Source: Acidobacteriaceae bacterium
Lineage (GTDB): Bacteria; Acidobacteriota; Terriglobia; Terriglobales; Acidobacteriaceae
Assembly: GCA_028283655.1 (NCBI GenBank)
Contig: JAPWKE010000003.1
Span: forward strand, 62,001-126,000
Direction of reading: 5' to 3'
Length of the DNA: 64,000 nucleotides
The notes beneath the pieces are model-generated. The model saw only the letters and a list, made by a program, of their open reading frames with translations. It searched no databases and had not been told where the DNA came from. Shown in pieces: positions 19,019 to 27,442 of this stretch (its first letter is position 1; the number at the start of each line of letters is the position of its first letter). A program made the translations under genes and the position numbers.

Positions 19019-19046
19019 TTGCAAAAAGCTAATGTTGTGGGATAAT
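19019..19046 (+). promoter_or_regulatory. Putative sigma-70 promoter of the rpmG-secE-nusG operon
   Basis: TTGCAA (19019-19024) and GATAAT (19041-19046) are separated by 16 bp and lie directly after a terminator. The expected leader of about 150 bases contains small hairpins, including one of CCAGCC with GGCTGG just before the rpmG ribosome binding site. Confidence 0.45.
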
Positions 19047-19203
19047 ACGAAGAGCCTCGTGTGAGCCTGACCACGTGGTTCCAGCAGTACAACTCAGGTT
19101 ACAAGTCAGCAGGGGACTCAAGCCCTGCGTCGCGGCGTGTCGGGAGTGATCCTGCCAAGCTGCTTGCCAGCCAAAGCGGCTGGCCACGATAGGAGTAACA
19201 AAC

Positions 19204-19353
19204 ATGCGCGAAATCATCACCCTCCAGTGCCCCGATTGCAAGAACAAGAACTACTCGACCACAAAGAACAAGAAGACGACCACCGGTCGCCTCGAGTTTT
19301 CGAAGTTCTGCAATACGTGCCGCAAGCACACCGCTCACAAGGAAACGAAGTAA
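19204..19353 (+). CDS. rpmG: 50S ribosomal protein L33, zinc-binding form
   Basis: This 49-residue protein reads [20 protein letters not shown] at its N-terminus and ends [14 protein letters not shown]. The two CxxC pairs mark the zinc-binding form of L33. The length is typical and AGGAG lies about nine bases before the ATG. It precedes tRNA-Trp, secE and nusG, which is the usual bacterial arrangement. Confidence 0.95.
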   Translation: MREIITLQCPDCKNKNYSTTKNKKTTTGRLEFSKFCNTCRKHTAHKETK

Positions 19354-19404
19354 ACTGTTTCCTGTAGCGCGAGCCAGCGGGCTCTAAACAAGCCCGCCTC
19401 CCAC

Positions 19405-19480
19405 AGGGGAGTAAGCTCAACGGTTAAACTGTCGGTCTCCAAAACCGAACTTCTCGGTTCGAATCCGAGCTCCCCTGCCA
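19405..19480 (+). tRNA. trnW: tRNA-Trp (anticodon CCA)
   Basis: A 76-base tRNA with encoded CCA end. The acceptor stem AGGGGAG (19405-19411) pairs fully with CTCCCCT (19470-19476), with discriminator G. The anticodon stem TCGGT/ACCGA closes the loop CTCCAAA, whose middle gives anticodon CCA, reading UGG. The T-loop GTTCGAATC is canonical. The gene lies between rpmG and secE, a common bacterial position. Confidence 0.97.
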
Positions 19481-19552
19481 AACATCTTTAGAGCACTACC
19501 CGGGCGCCGCATGTTCTACACGCGCCGCATGTTTCAGGAGCAACCCAGCACC

Positions 19553-19807
19553 ATGTCGAACGCAGTCGTCGAAACCCAGGATACCGGCGTAGCTGAGCAG
19601 ACTCTGTCTGGTCCTCAGCGCTTGATGCAGTTCCTCCGCGATACGCGGAGCGAAATGGATAAAGTGGTTACGCCCACTCGCGAAGAAGTCAAGACAGGAA
19701 CGATCGTTGTGATTGCGACCGTGTTCATCTTCGCTGCGTACTTCGAACTCGTCGATCTGGTGATCGGCAAGGGCATCGATCGACTTTTCGTACACGCGAC
19801 CAAGTAA
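19553..19807 (+). CDS. secE: Preprotein translocase subunit SecE
   Basis: This 84-residue, single-span SecE has an amphipathic helix (PQRLMQFLRDTRSEMDKVVTP) followed by PTREEVKTGT and one membrane segment (about residues 50-70). SecE holds the SecYEG channel together. The ATG at 19553 gives the usual short form. In-frame ATGs at 19511 and 19529 would add residues with no similarity, and the only Shine-Dalgarno-like GGAG lies about 12 bases upstream of 19553, a little far. Position between tRNA-Trp and nusG supports the call. Confidence 0.93.
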   Translation: MSNAVVETQDTGVAEQTLSGPQRLMQFLRDTRSEMDKVVTPTREEVKTGTIVVIATVFIFAAYFELVDLVIGKGIDRLFVHATK

Positions 19808-19838
19808 CACCAGCCCCGGCAAAGAGAGCAACGACCCA

Positions 19839-20513
19839 ATGGCAGAAGAATTCAATAACCAGGAAGCCGAAAACCTCGAAGCAGAAGTGCTGATGAGCGG
19901 CGAGGTCGAAGGCGATCACGTTGCACTGCCGGGCGAAGAGCCGCAGGCGGAAGAGGCTGTTCCGGCGCAGAACGAGAATTTCAAGTGGTACATCATTCAC
20001 GCGTACTCAGGCTTTGAGCGCAAGGTGAAGGAGTCGCTTGAGAGCCGCGTGCGCGCGTATCATCTCGAGGATCGTGTGGGTCGTATCGAAATCCCGACCG
20101 AGCCGACGACCGAGATGCGCAATGGCAAGAAGTACACGATTGATCGTGTGTTCCTGCCGGGCTATGTTTTTGTTGAGATGGCGCTGGATAATGATCTCTG
20201 GCACGTGGTGAAGAACACGCCGCGCGTTACGGGCTTCCTCCAGACGGGCGATCAGCCGAACGCGCTGAGCGAGCAGGAAGTCAACAGCATGTTGAACCGC
20301 TCGGACGTTACGCGCGACAAGCCGCGTCTCAAGCTCAAGTTTACGAAGGGCGAGATTGTCCGTATTACCGAGGGACCATTCGCCAACTTTAACGGTGCTG
20401 TGGACGACATCAACGAAGACAAGCAGACCCTCAAGGTCATGGTTTCGATCTTCGGCCGTCCGACGCCTACCGAGGTTTCTTTCTCCAACGTCGATAAGTC
20501 CGACGAGGAGTAG
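19839..20513 (+). CDS. nusG: Transcription termination/antitermination protein NusG
   Basis: This 224-residue NusG binds RNA polymerase and couples it to Rho or to the ribosome. The NGN domain starts near residue 48 (KWYIIHAYSGFERKV) and includes RVFLPGYVFVEM. The KOW domain near the end shows FTKGEIVRITEGPFANFNGAVDDI. The first 47 residues form an acidic extension rich in Glu, absent from E. coli-type NusG but seen in various phyla. It follows secE by 31 bp. A 190-bp spacer leads to rplK. Confidence 0.96.
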   Translation: MAEEFNNQEAENLEAEVLMSGEVEGDHVALPGEEPQAEEAVPAQNENFKWYIIHAYSGFERKVKESLESRVRAYHLEDRVGRIEIPTEPTTEMRNGKKYTIDRVFLPGYVFVEMALDNDLWHVVKNTPRVTGFLQTGDQPNALSEQEVNSMLNRSDVTRDKPRLKLKFTKGEIVRITEGPFANFNGAVDDINEDKQTLKVMVSIFGRPTPTEVSFSNVDKSDEE

Positions 20514-20702
20514 ATTTTCGGGCACTGGCAGGAGGAGATCAGACGTAAGTAAGGGACGGAAATCCCTACTGCTGTCTACGGTCTCACCCGCTGATGTCCC
20601 GCTTTACAGGAGCCCAGCCCGGGCGCTTCCCCGGACCTTCTAACTCCTGGCCCTGCAGTACAAATTCGCGCGCTCGTCGCGCATATGAAGAGGTAAGTAA
20701 CA

Positions 20703-21140
20703 ATGGCACCGAAGAAAATCACTGGTTACGTCAAGCTCCAGATTGTTGCCGGCAAGGCGACTCCGGCACCCCCGGTTGGTCCCGCGCTCGGTCAGGCTCA
20801 GGTCAACATCATGGAGTTCTGCAAGCAGTTCAACGAACGCACGAGCAAGGATCAGAGCGTTGCTGGCATGACCGTTCCGGTTGTGATCACCGTTTACGCT
20901 GATCGTACTTTCTCGTTCATCACGAAGACCCCCCCGGCTCCGGTGCTTCTGCTCAAGGCAGCTGGCATCGAAAAGGGTTCGGGCAAGCCGAACTCCGAGA
21001 AGAAGGGTTCTGTGACCGAGAAGCAGATCATCGAGATCGCAAAGGTCAAGATGCCCGACATGAACGCCGCTTCGATCGAAGCGGCTGCGAAGACCATCCG
21101 CGGCACCGCTCGCTCGATGGGCATCGATGTTGTCGCGTAA
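20703..21140 (+). CDS. rplK: 50S ribosomal protein L11
   Basis: This 145-residue protein is a full-length L11: [34 protein letters not shown] at the N-terminus and the C-terminal rRNA-binding part GIDVV. L11 organises the GTPase-associated centre of the 50S subunit. RBS AAGAGG lies about ten bases before the ATG. In most bacteria rplA follows directly. Here a strong terminator and three minus-strand genes intervene, so L11 is transcribed apart from L1. Confidence 0.97.
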   Translation: MAPKKITGYVKLQIVAGKATPAPPVGPALGQAQVNIMEFCKQFNERTSKDQSVAGMTVPVVITVYADRTFSFITKTPPAPVLLLKAAGIEKGSGKPNSEKKGSVTEKQIIEIAKVKMPDMNAASIEAAAKTIRGTARSMGIDVVA

Positions 21141-21159
21141 CTTCTGACAATTGCTCTTT

Positions 21160-21191
21160 GCAAACGGCGTGCCTTCGGGCACGCCGTTTGC
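21160..21191 (+). terminator. Intrinsic terminator after rplK
   Basis: A perfect 14-bp stem (21160-21173 with 21178-21191) with a TTCG loop and tail TTTCTCGTTT. It ends the rpmG-secE-nusG-rplK unit. Confidence 0.9.
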
Positions 21192-21220
21192 TTTCTCGTT
21201 TGTGCTTTGTGATGCAGAAA

Positions 21221-21253
21221 ACAAAGGGCACTCCTTAAAGGAGCGCCCTTTGT
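21221..21253 (-). terminator. Intrinsic terminator of the TonB-like gene
   Basis: Stem 21221-21234 with 21240-21253 (one mismatch) and a five-base loop. On the minus strand it is followed by TTTTCTGC, and it stands about 50 bp beyond the stop codon of the TonB-like gene. Confidence 0.8.
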
Positions 21254-21301
21254 TGCAGCAAACGCGAGCTAGAGGCTCGCCAGTGAATCGGATGTTCGGT
21301 G

Positions 21302-21835
21302 TTACTGCTTGTCGATGGTCACGGTCACGGTGACTGGAGCTTCAACGGGGATGTGGTTCACCGTTGCAGGCTCGAAGCGGTAATCCTTCACAGTCTGAAG
21401 GGCTGCTTCGTCAAAGTTCTTGCCTGCGGACTGAGCGATGGACAGATCTCCCGGGACACCGTTGCGGTCGACGACCAGGTGGACTGCAACCTTGGTTTCC
21501 TTGTCGGCTGTGACGATCTCGGCCTGCGGAATGGAAAGACCGGAAGCACGCACGAGGCGGGGAGCGGTCGTATCCGTCGGAGCGCCGAAGGAGTAGGAGA
21601 GCGAAGGATCGGTCGAGGACATAAGCGGATGGGCGAAGTCAGAGTCGACAACGGCGCGAATGTACTGGTGGGTGATGATGCGGGGAAGCTTGACGGCTAC
21701 AGCAGCAGCTGCAGGGTTGGCACCGTGAATCCCGGCTGCCATTGCGCTATCAGGCGCGACGGAAGCTACGGTGTGGGTTTGGGCGAACGCAGCGGTCGAA
21801 ATCAGGGCAAACGAGAGTAAGAAAGCGGGGCGCAT
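21302..21835 (-). CDS. Exported protein with TonB C-terminal domain
   Basis: This 177-residue protein starts with a cleavable Sec signal (MRPAFLLSFALISTAAFAQ) rather than a membrane anchor. The C-terminal 90 residues form a TonB-like domain (VAVHLVVDRNGVPGDLSIAQSAGKNFDEAALQTVKDYRFEPATVNHIPVE). It may be a soluble periplasmic relative of the TonB energy transducer. Many such proteins occur in Acidobacteria and Bacteroidetes without a tested role. The ATG at 21835 is supported by GGAGG; a longer frame from 21892 has no ribosome binding site. It is the last gene of a minus-strand block inserted between rplK and rplA. Confidence 0.75.
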   Translation of the reverse strand: MRPAFLLSFALISTAAFAQTHTVASVAPDSAMAAGIHGANPAAAAVAVKLPRIITHQYIRAVVDSDFAHPLMSSTDPSLSYSFGAPTDTTAPRLVRASGLSIPQAEIVTADKETKVAVHLVVDRNGVPGDLSIAQSAGKNFDEAALQTVKDYRFEPATVNHIPVEAPVTVTVTIDKQ

Positions 21836-21974
21836 TGGTATGTCCTCCGTGAAAAAAGCCAGATGTAACCAACACCAGAATATTTCTGCCACTATACGAC
21901 TGTCAATAGAAAAAGCAGATATTTGAAAAGACTGTGGTTTTCACTTCTTTTCAGACGGGAATGTGCAAGAAAAA

Positions 21975-21997
21975 TGGCCTCCGTAAATCGGAGGCCA
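21975..21997 (-). terminator. Intrinsic terminator of the radical SAM gene
   Basis: TGGCCTCCG pairs with CGGAGGCCA (9 bp) around TAAAT. On the minus strand the stem is followed by a TTTTTTCTT run, an excellent intrinsic terminator. Confidence 0.85.
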
Positions 21998-22109
21998 CGA
22001 AAACGAGCGCGCAGGCATGAGCTCGAAAGCAGGCAGACGAGTCTTCTGCAGAAGCTGCTCCCTGAGGTCGGCAGAGGCAAAGCAGCCGGGTTAGCCCAGA
22101 GAGTGGAGC

Positions 22110-23243
22110 TTAGGCGAAGAGTTGAGTCTGCCGTTCAGAACGGGCGGGTGCGGGGCCGAAGCGTCCACGAGGAAGGACGGCATCGGCGGATCCGGCATCG
22201 CGCGTCAGCAAAGCGTCCGTCGAGCGCTCGTTGAGTTTGAAGCGCCGGACGGCCGTTCGAATTCTTCCCGCCATCAACTGCCGGTAGTTGCTATCCGCAA
22301 AGTCCATGGTGGAGAAGCGGCGCGTGTACTCGTCAGAGAGGTGCGGGAAGTGCTCGCGGACGAAGCTCAGATACGTAGGGCGCGAACAAGACTTGAGGAA
22401 GAGCGGATGGCCGCCGAGGAAGCTGGCGTCCGCTTCGGCGGCACGTTTCGCGACGGCGTCTATCGAGGCCTGCGAGTCGTTGATGCCGTAGAGCAGCGGC
22501 GAGCAGAGCACGCCGGTCGTGATACCGGCCTCGCGCAGCTTTTTTACGGCGCCGAAGCGAAGATCGGGCCGCGGAGCGCGGGGTTCGAGCAGACGAGCGA
22601 GCCCACTGTCCGTGGTGGTGATGGTGATGTGAACCACGAGCTGATTGCGTTGGGCGATCTGGGCCAGGAGATCGACATCGCGTTCAATGAGTCGTGATTT
22701 GGTGATGATGCCTATCCGCAGTCCCTCGCGTTTGGCGAAGACCTCCAGAAGAGAGCGTGTGATGCCCACACGGCGCTCGATGGGCTGGTACGGATCGGTT
22801 GCTGTGCCGATGGCGATCTCCTGGGTGGAGTCGAAGCCGCGCAACTCCTGCTCCAGCAGCCAGGCGGCGTTCTCCTTCAGGTAGATCTCGCGTTCGAAGG
22901 CCAGGGCCCAGTTCTGCTGCGGTACATCATGGGTTCCAATCGGGACGGCGGCCACCGGCTCCGGTTGTAGAAACTCATGGGTGTAGCGCGCGTAGCAGTA
23001 CTTGCAGCCGAACTCGCAGCCACGGTAGGGATTGATCGACCAGGCAACCCAGCCCATCCGCTTGGAGACGGAGTGGTTCATGATGGAGCGAGAGCGCATG
23101 GCCTTGAACTCGATCAGATGGCCGTCGTCGGCGTGGGTGGCTTCAGCAGCGAGCTTTGCCAGGCCGGACGGCTGCGAGGGAAGTATGGGGAACAACGTCG
23201 CGCCGCTCAGGTGTTCGGAGTTGGTCGTCATGTTATTCGCCAT
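22110..23243 (-). CDS. Radical SAM protein, PA0069/SplB-like
   Basis: This 377-residue protein has the radical SAM cluster motif CEFGCKYCYAR (Cys76, Cys80, Cys83), which binds a 4Fe-4S cluster for S-adenosylmethionine cleavage. The surrounding NPYRGCEFGCKYCYARYTHEF, EIAIGTATDPYQPIER and ITTGVLCSPLLYGIND segments are typical of the PA0069/Rv2578c family, related in sequence to spore photoproduct lyase. The biological substrate of the family is not established. The start is well supported (GAGGCGAAG upstream). The C-terminal 40 residues are Arg/Pro-rich and probably disordered. It is the middle gene of the minus-strand block between rplK and rplA. Confidence 0.85.
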   Translation of the reverse strand: MANNMTTNSEHLSGATLFPILPSQPSGLAKLAAEATHADDGHLIEFKAMRSRSIMNHSVSKRMGWVAWSINPYRGCEFGCKYCYARYTHEFLQPEPVAAVPIGTHDVPQQNWALAFEREIYLKENAAWLLEQELRGFDSTQEIAIGTATDPYQPIERRVGITRSLLEVFAKREGLRIGIITKSRLIERDVDLLAQIAQRNQLVVHITITTTDSGLARLLEPRAPRPDLRFGAVKKLREAGITTGVLCSPLLYGINDSQASIDAVAKRAAEADASFLGGHPLFLKSCSRPTYLSFVREHFPHLSDEYTRRFSTMDFADSNYRQLMAGRIRTAVRRFKLNERSTDALLTRDAGSADAVLPRGRFGPAPARSERQTQLFA

Positions 23244-23309
23244 ATCTTCGCCTCGTTGAAAACAGATACTAGGCGTTGCGGCTTATCGTGTCAATTGGAA
23301 TTTTCGACG

Positions 23310-25166
23310 TCAGGAACGATGTCTTGGTTTCCAGACGGCATAGCCGAATTGCTCCGGGGTTGCCGTTTCGGCTAGTTCGTAATGGGAGTCGATGTATCGG
23401 CAGAGCCGCAGTTCAGGCGCGTCGGTATGGCGTATCGACGCGCGATAGTGCGTCAGAAATAGCATTTGCATGAGTTGCTGTGCTTCGGGTTCTGAGACCG
23501 TGCAGGGTGCCATCTGTTCGGGCATGATCAGCAGCGGGGCGTCGGGGTGCGCGACAAGTTCCCCGATTTTCCGGTTGATCTCTTCCTCTGTTACGGCATT
23601 TAGTGTGCCGAAAAAGTAGCCATCGTAAAGCTCTGGAGCATGAGAGGTGCCGAAGCGGGAAGGCGCGTAGGTTTGAGGCGCCAGTACCGTCTGCCCCGGA
23701 GCGAGATGGAAGATCGCATCTGGAGCGAAGGTTGTCGTATGGCTGAGGTCCCTATACATAGCGAGCTTTTGCTTCGCCTTCTCCGGGCCCAGCTCCTTCG
23801 TCATGCGCTTCAGTGTCCAGCGATCGAACGCGGTGGAACTGTCGATAGGTTCCTGTGCTAATCGGGAGAGGATTACAACTTTGCCAATGTTGCTGGGCTG
23901 TTTCCGCAGGTAAAGCAGGCTGGGCAATACGACGATGATCAACAGGTTCACCGGAAGCATCAACCGCCAGATGCGAGGATAGCCGGCAAGGACGAGAAGC
24001 CCGACGAGCACGATCCCGTAAGTGTTGTTCCATAGATGCAGGGAATCGCAACGGCCAAGTGCTGCGGGTAGCGCTGGGAAAGAGACTGCCAGGATCATCA
24101 TCCAGGAATCCGGGCTGCTTTGCCGCAGCCGTGTTGCGGCATAGCAGGTGGCAACCGTGACGATCGCGAGAAAGAGCACGGTGTAAACATTCAGGCTGAT
24201 GGGAAAGTTCATGCCGCCCTTGCTGAAAGCTTTGAGGGTGTCAAGGGCGTGCAGGCGATTGGCGAGTGAGATGAGGGCGGCGTTAAGCAGGAGCAGGAGA
24301 GCGCACCAGGGTAGCCCCCTGCGCTTGTCAGAGAGAAAGGCGTCCCAGCAGAAGAAGGCAAGTGATCCAATGGCACAAGCGATTGCAAGCTCCGGTGAGA
24401 GGACTAGCATCACTGCCGTGCCGCAAGCAGCGACAAGCGTGGTTTGCCCCCAGTGGCTGCCGTGATCACGTCTGAGGATACGGAGCGCAAGAAGCCCGAA
24501 GAAGCAAGGAGTTACGAAGCGCAGCAGGGTGTAGTTGAGGCCGTTGGAGAGGAGGCCGGGCAAGCTGCTGCCCCAAAGAATCAGAAAAATAACGTTTGCG
24601 CGTGGCCATTTGGGAGCGCTCCAGCGGAGCACCTGCGCCAGCATCAAAACGCCAGCTACGGAGGACAGAATCCAGCAGAGACCGTAGGCGTCTCCAATCG
24701 GGAGCCGCAACCATCGCATCAGGGCTGCCGGAGCGTAAAGGAAGAAGGCACCGTAAGCATATTCAAAGTCGATGTACGGGCGCTGACCATTGGCTACGTG
24801 CCAGATGCGATCAATCAAGTAGATGGACTCGTCATATCCGTTTACCCGGCGAGTGAGCAGGTAGAAAGCTAGGCAAAGCAGCGCGGTGCACGCAGAGGCC
24901 AGCGCAATCGTACGGGTCGAAAGCGGGGCTGGCTGTTGTCCGTCCTGCATCTGCAGGGAGGGCCCGAGTGCCAGCACCAGGAGGATTCCGACAGCCACCA
25001 GGGCCAGAGCCGCACGATTGCTGTAGCCAAACTCATAAGATAGTGACACGGTTGGCTGCATGGCCACGTGGTAAGGAACGGTGCAAAGAAGGACGAGAAG
25101 CGCGCAGAAGCCAACTACAAGCCAGAGCCAGCGTTTGCTCTGCAGTGCCTTGGATGGTGAGGTCAT
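23310..25166 (-). CDS. Multi-pass membrane protein, probable GT-C-type glycosyltransferase
   Basis: This protein of about 618 residues has some 10-11 hydrophobic segments over its first 430 residues, then a soluble C-terminal domain of about 180 residues. The first large periplasmic loop contains NGYDESIYLIDRIWHVANGQRPYIDFEYAYG. Its acidic pair after the first helices and its YxDFEYxYG segment are typical of GT-C glycosyltransferases that use polyprenyl-phosphate sugars. No named subfamily is recognised, so acceptor and sugar are unknown. The ATG at 25166 is used; a GTG two codons earlier is possible and no strong ribosome binding site is visible. It is the first gene of the minus-strand block, divergent from rplA. 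Confidence 0.65.
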   Translation of the reverse strand: MTSPSKALQSKRWLWLVVGFCALLVLLCTVPYHVAMQPTVSLSYEFGYSNRAALALVAVGILLVLALGPSLQMQDGQQPAPLSTRTIALASACTALLCLAFYLLTRRVNGYDESIYLIDRIWHVANGQRPYIDFEYAYGAFFLYAPAALMRWLRLPIGDAYGLCWILSSVAGVLMLAQVLRWSAPKWPRANVIFLILWGSSLPGLLSNGLNYTLLRFVTPCFFGLLALRILRRDHGSHWGQTTLVAACGTAVMLVLSPELAIACAIGSLAFFCWDAFLSDKRRGLPWCALLLLLNAALISLANRLHALDTLKAFSKGGMNFPISLNVYTVLFLAIVTVATCYAATRLRQSSPDSWMMILAVSFPALPAALGRCDSLHLWNNTYGIVLVGLLVLAGYPRIWRLMLPVNLLIIVVLPSLLYLRKQPSNIGKVVILSRLAQEPIDSSTAFDRWTLKRMTKELGPEKAKQKLAMYRDLSHTTTFAPDAIFHLAPGQTVLAPQTYAPSRFGTSHAPELYDGYFFGTLNAVTEEEINRKIGELVAHPDAPLLIMPEQMAPCTVSEPEAQQLMQMLFLTHYRASIRHTDAPELRLCRYIDSHYELAETATPEQFGYAVWKPRHRS

Positions 25167-25257
25167 GTGCACTGATGCTATCGCAAGTCAGACAGACTCC
25201 CTTGGCTGCAAGTTGTCCTTCCGGACCATCCTGTGAGGTAAATCATCGTAGAAAGCA

Positions 25258-25286
25258 TTGACTAATCTGAGCAGATACTCCATACT
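25258..25286 (+). promoter_or_regulatory. Putative promoter of rplA-rplJ-rplL-rpoB-rpoC
   Basis: TTGACT (25258-25263) and CATACT (25281-25286) are spaced by 17 bp, about 120 bp before rplA, in the only gap where this operon can start now that rplK has its own terminator. Confidence 0.5.
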
Positions 25287-25408
25287 TAGAGGGTTGTCTG
25301 CACGCTATGTGTGGGCTCCCGTCGAAACCACGCCCATGCAGTGAACCGCATGTCCCGCCGGCGCCAGCCGTGACAAGGGAACCGGGGTGGAAGACAGAGA
25401 GAGAGTTT

Positions 25409-26122
25409 ATGGCACGTAAAGTTTCCAAGAATGTCGCGAAAGCGCGCGCGCTCGTAGAGCAGCGTCCTTATTCGCTGGGCGATGCGATTCCCTTGCTCCA
25501 GAAGGCAAAGTTCGCAAAGTTTGATGAGACCGTCGACCTGACGCTGCGCCTCGGCGTAGATACCCGCCACGCTGACCAGATGGTTCGCGGTACGGTTGTG
25601 CTTCCGCACGGCCTCGGCGGCAAGTCGAAGATCGTTGCTGTTATCGCTTCGGGTGACAACCTGAAGGCTGCAGAAGCTGCCGGCGCTGAGTTCGTCGGTG
25701 GTGAAGATCTCGTTGAGCGCATCCAGAAGGAATCGTGGACCGGCTTTGATGCCCTGATCGCGACCCCTGACATGATGCGTTCGGTCGGTAAGCTCGGTAA
25801 GGTTCTCGGTCCCCGCGGCTTGATGCCGAACCCGAAGACCGGCACCGTGACCACGGATGTCGCTTCAGCGATCGCGGAAATCAAGGCCGGTAAGGTCGAG
25901 TTCCGCGCTGACAAGACCGCTCTGGTTCACGTTCCCGTGGGCAAGCTGAGCTTCCCGATCGAAAAGATCGCGGAGAACGCGATGAGCGTGATCTCGGCAG
26001 TGGTCAAGGCGAAGCCGTCGGCTGCCAAGGGCAAGTATGTGAAGCGCATCGTGCTTTCGTCGACGATGGGCCCGGGCGTTGAGCTCGAGGCTGCTACCGC
26101 TGAAGCTGCTTCCAAGGCGTAA
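25409..26122 (+). CDS. rplA: 50S ribosomal protein L1
   Basis: This 237-residue L1 binds the mobile L1 stalk of 23S rRNA and is often an autogenous repressor of its own mRNA. Key segments are [50 protein letters not shown] and [14 protein letters not shown]. The ATG at 25409 is the normal L1 start (MARKVSKN); the frame from 25307 adds 34 residues with no homology. It is the first gene of the L1-L10-L12-beta-beta' unit, divergent from the GT-C gene. Confidence 0.97.
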   Translation: MARKVSKNVAKARALVEQRPYSLGDAIPLLQKAKFAKFDETVDLTLRLGVDTRHADQMVRGTVVLPHGLGGKSKIVAVIASGDNLKAAEAAGAEFVGGEDLVERIQKESWTGFDALIATPDMMRSVGKLGKVLGPRGLMPNPKTGTVTTDVASAIAEIKAGKVEFRADKTALVHVPVGKLSFPIEKIAENAMSVISAVVKAKPSAAKGKYVKRIVLSSTMGPGVELEAATAEAASKA

Positions 26123-26129
26123 GTGTTCC

Positions 26130-26175
26130 GCGCCGGCTTCCGGCGCACAGAAATTTCGCTGACCGCAGGGTCAGC
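26130..26175 (+). promoter_or_regulatory. Two tandem hairpins between rplA and rplJ
   Basis: GCGCCGG/CCGGCGC (26130-26146) and GCTGACC/GGTCAGC (26158-26175) form two small perfect stems in the 71-bp gap. The rplJ ribosome binding site follows at once. This is where L10-dependent autoregulation of rplJL acts in other bacteria; the match to that leader is inference. Confidence 0.4.
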
Positions 26176-26193
26176 ACGAAGGCGAGATTCCCT

Positions 26194-26856
26194 ATGGCAT
26201 TGACCAAGGCGAAAAAGAATCAGAAGGTCCAGTTCCTCGCGCAGGAACTGGAAAGCTCGACTTCCGCGATCATTGGCACCTTCAAGGGCCTGACCGCGTC
26301 GAAGGATTTTGAGCTTCGTAAGGTCGTCCGCAATGCGGGCGGTCACTACCACGTTGTGAAGAACAAGCTCGCGGCTCAGTCGTCGAAGGGCACCAAGGTT
26401 GAGGCTGCTCTGCAGGGTCTCAAGGGTGTTTCGTCGGTAGCCTACACGTCGGGTGACCCGGTGGCGCTGGCAAAGGCTCTGTCGACCTGGGTGAAGGACA
26501 ACGCAGAGTTCACGTTCAAGCTCGGCATCGTTGATGGCAAGGTCATCGACGTGAGTGAAGTCCAAGCTCTGGCAAGCCTGCCGGGCAAGGAAGAGCTCTT
26601 CTCGAAGCTGCTGTTCCTGATCAACGCCCCGGCTACGCGCCTGGCAACGGTGATCAACGCTACCGGCCGCAACCTTGCGGTGGTGGTGAACCAGGCTGTC
26701 GAGCAGAACAAGTTCGCTGGCGCTGCTCCTGTCGCTTCGGCTCATACCGAAGAGGCAGCCGCAGGCGAGCAGCCTTCGGGTGCAGCACAGCCGGAAAATT
26801 CGACAGCCTCGCAGGCTGGCGAAGCGGTTGACGAAGCACCGGCAGAAGGCGCGTAA
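26194..26856 (+). CDS. rplJ: 50S ribosomal protein L10
   Basis: This 220-residue protein anchors the L7/L12 stalk. The conserved core is present: KNQKVQFLAQELESSTSAIIGTFKGLTASKDFELRK, HYHVVKNKLA and LLFLINAPATRLATVINA. The usual length is about 165-180 residues. Here a C-terminal tail of about 45 residues rich in Ala, Glu, Gly and Ser follows the L7/L12-binding helix. The ATG at 26194 has GAAGGCGAG upstream. It lies between rplA and rplL as expected. Confidence 0.95.
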   Translation: MALTKAKKNQKVQFLAQELESSTSAIIGTFKGLTASKDFELRKVVRNAGGHYHVVKNKLAAQSSKGTKVEAALQGLKGVSSVAYTSGDPVALAKALSTWVKDNAEFTFKLGIVDGKVIDVSEVQALASLPGKEELFSKLLFLINAPATRLATVINATGRNLAVVVNQAVEQNKFAGAAPVASAHTEEAAAGEQPSGAAQPENSTASQAGEAVDEAPAEGA

Positions 26857-27016
26857 GAGCGTAGACGCAAAGTTTCGCTGTTTCTAAGTCCCCGTGGGGC
26901 GCATGTCTGGCGCAACGGAACCTGCGGACGATGAAGGGCAGCAACCCTGGGCAGAAGAACGCCAAGGGCAGGCAAAAACATCAGCAACATCAATTTTGTA
27001 ATACCGGAGAATAACA

Positions 27017-27385
27017 ATGGCAGACATCCAGCAGTTGGAAGATCAGATCGTTTCGCTCAGCCTGCTCGAAGCAGCTGAGTTGGTAAAGAAGCTCGAAGAG
27101 CGCCTCGGCGTTTCGGCAGCAGCAGCAACCGTTGCAGCAGCACCGGCTGGTGCAGCAGCACCGGCAGCAGAAGAGAAGACCGAGTTCACGGTCATCCTCA
27201 AGGAAGCTGGCGCAAACAAGATCAACACCATCAAGGCTGTTCGTGAAGTTACGGGCCTCGGCCTGAAGGAAGCTAAGGACCTGGTTGACGGTGCTCCGAA
27301 GCCCCTGAAGGAGAACATCTCGAAGGACGACGCGCAGGCACTGGCGAAGAAGTTCGAAGGCATCGCAGCAGTCGAACTCAAGTAG
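27017..27385 (+). CDS. rplL: 50S ribosomal protein L7/L12
   Basis: This 122-residue stalk protein has an N-terminal dimer domain, an Ala-rich hinge (about residues 36-52) and the C-terminal factor-binding domain [39 protein letters not shown]. Length and sequence are normal. A 160-bp gap separates it from rplJ. CGGAGAA precedes the ATG. A terminator-like hairpin 30 bp after its stop lowers, but probably does not block, transcription into rpoB. Confidence 0.97.
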   Translation: MADIQQLEDQIVSLSLLEAAELVKKLEERLGVSAAAATVAAAPAGAAAPAAEEKTEFTVILKEAGANKINTIKAVREVTGLGLKEAKDLVDGAPKPLKENISKDDAQALAKKFEGIAAVELK

Positions 27386-27414
27386 TTCGGTGCGGGCTTT
27401 TCGCCCGCAGCAGG

Positions 27415-27442
27415 CAAAGGCAGGGCTTCGGTCCTGCCTTTG
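27415..27442 (+). terminator. Attenuator-like hairpin between rplL and rpoB
   Basis: A 12-bp stem (27415-27426 with 27431-27442, one G-T pair) with a TTCG loop is followed by TTGTGTG. Its place between rplL and rpoB matches the partial terminator known from E. coli that sets the ratio of L7/L12 to RNA polymerase. Confidence 0.65.

Noticed and set aside
19047-19203. A second tRNA or riboswitch in the rpmG leader
   Set aside because: Small stems are present, but no cloverleaf, no GTTCRA T-loop and no known aptamer core could be identified.
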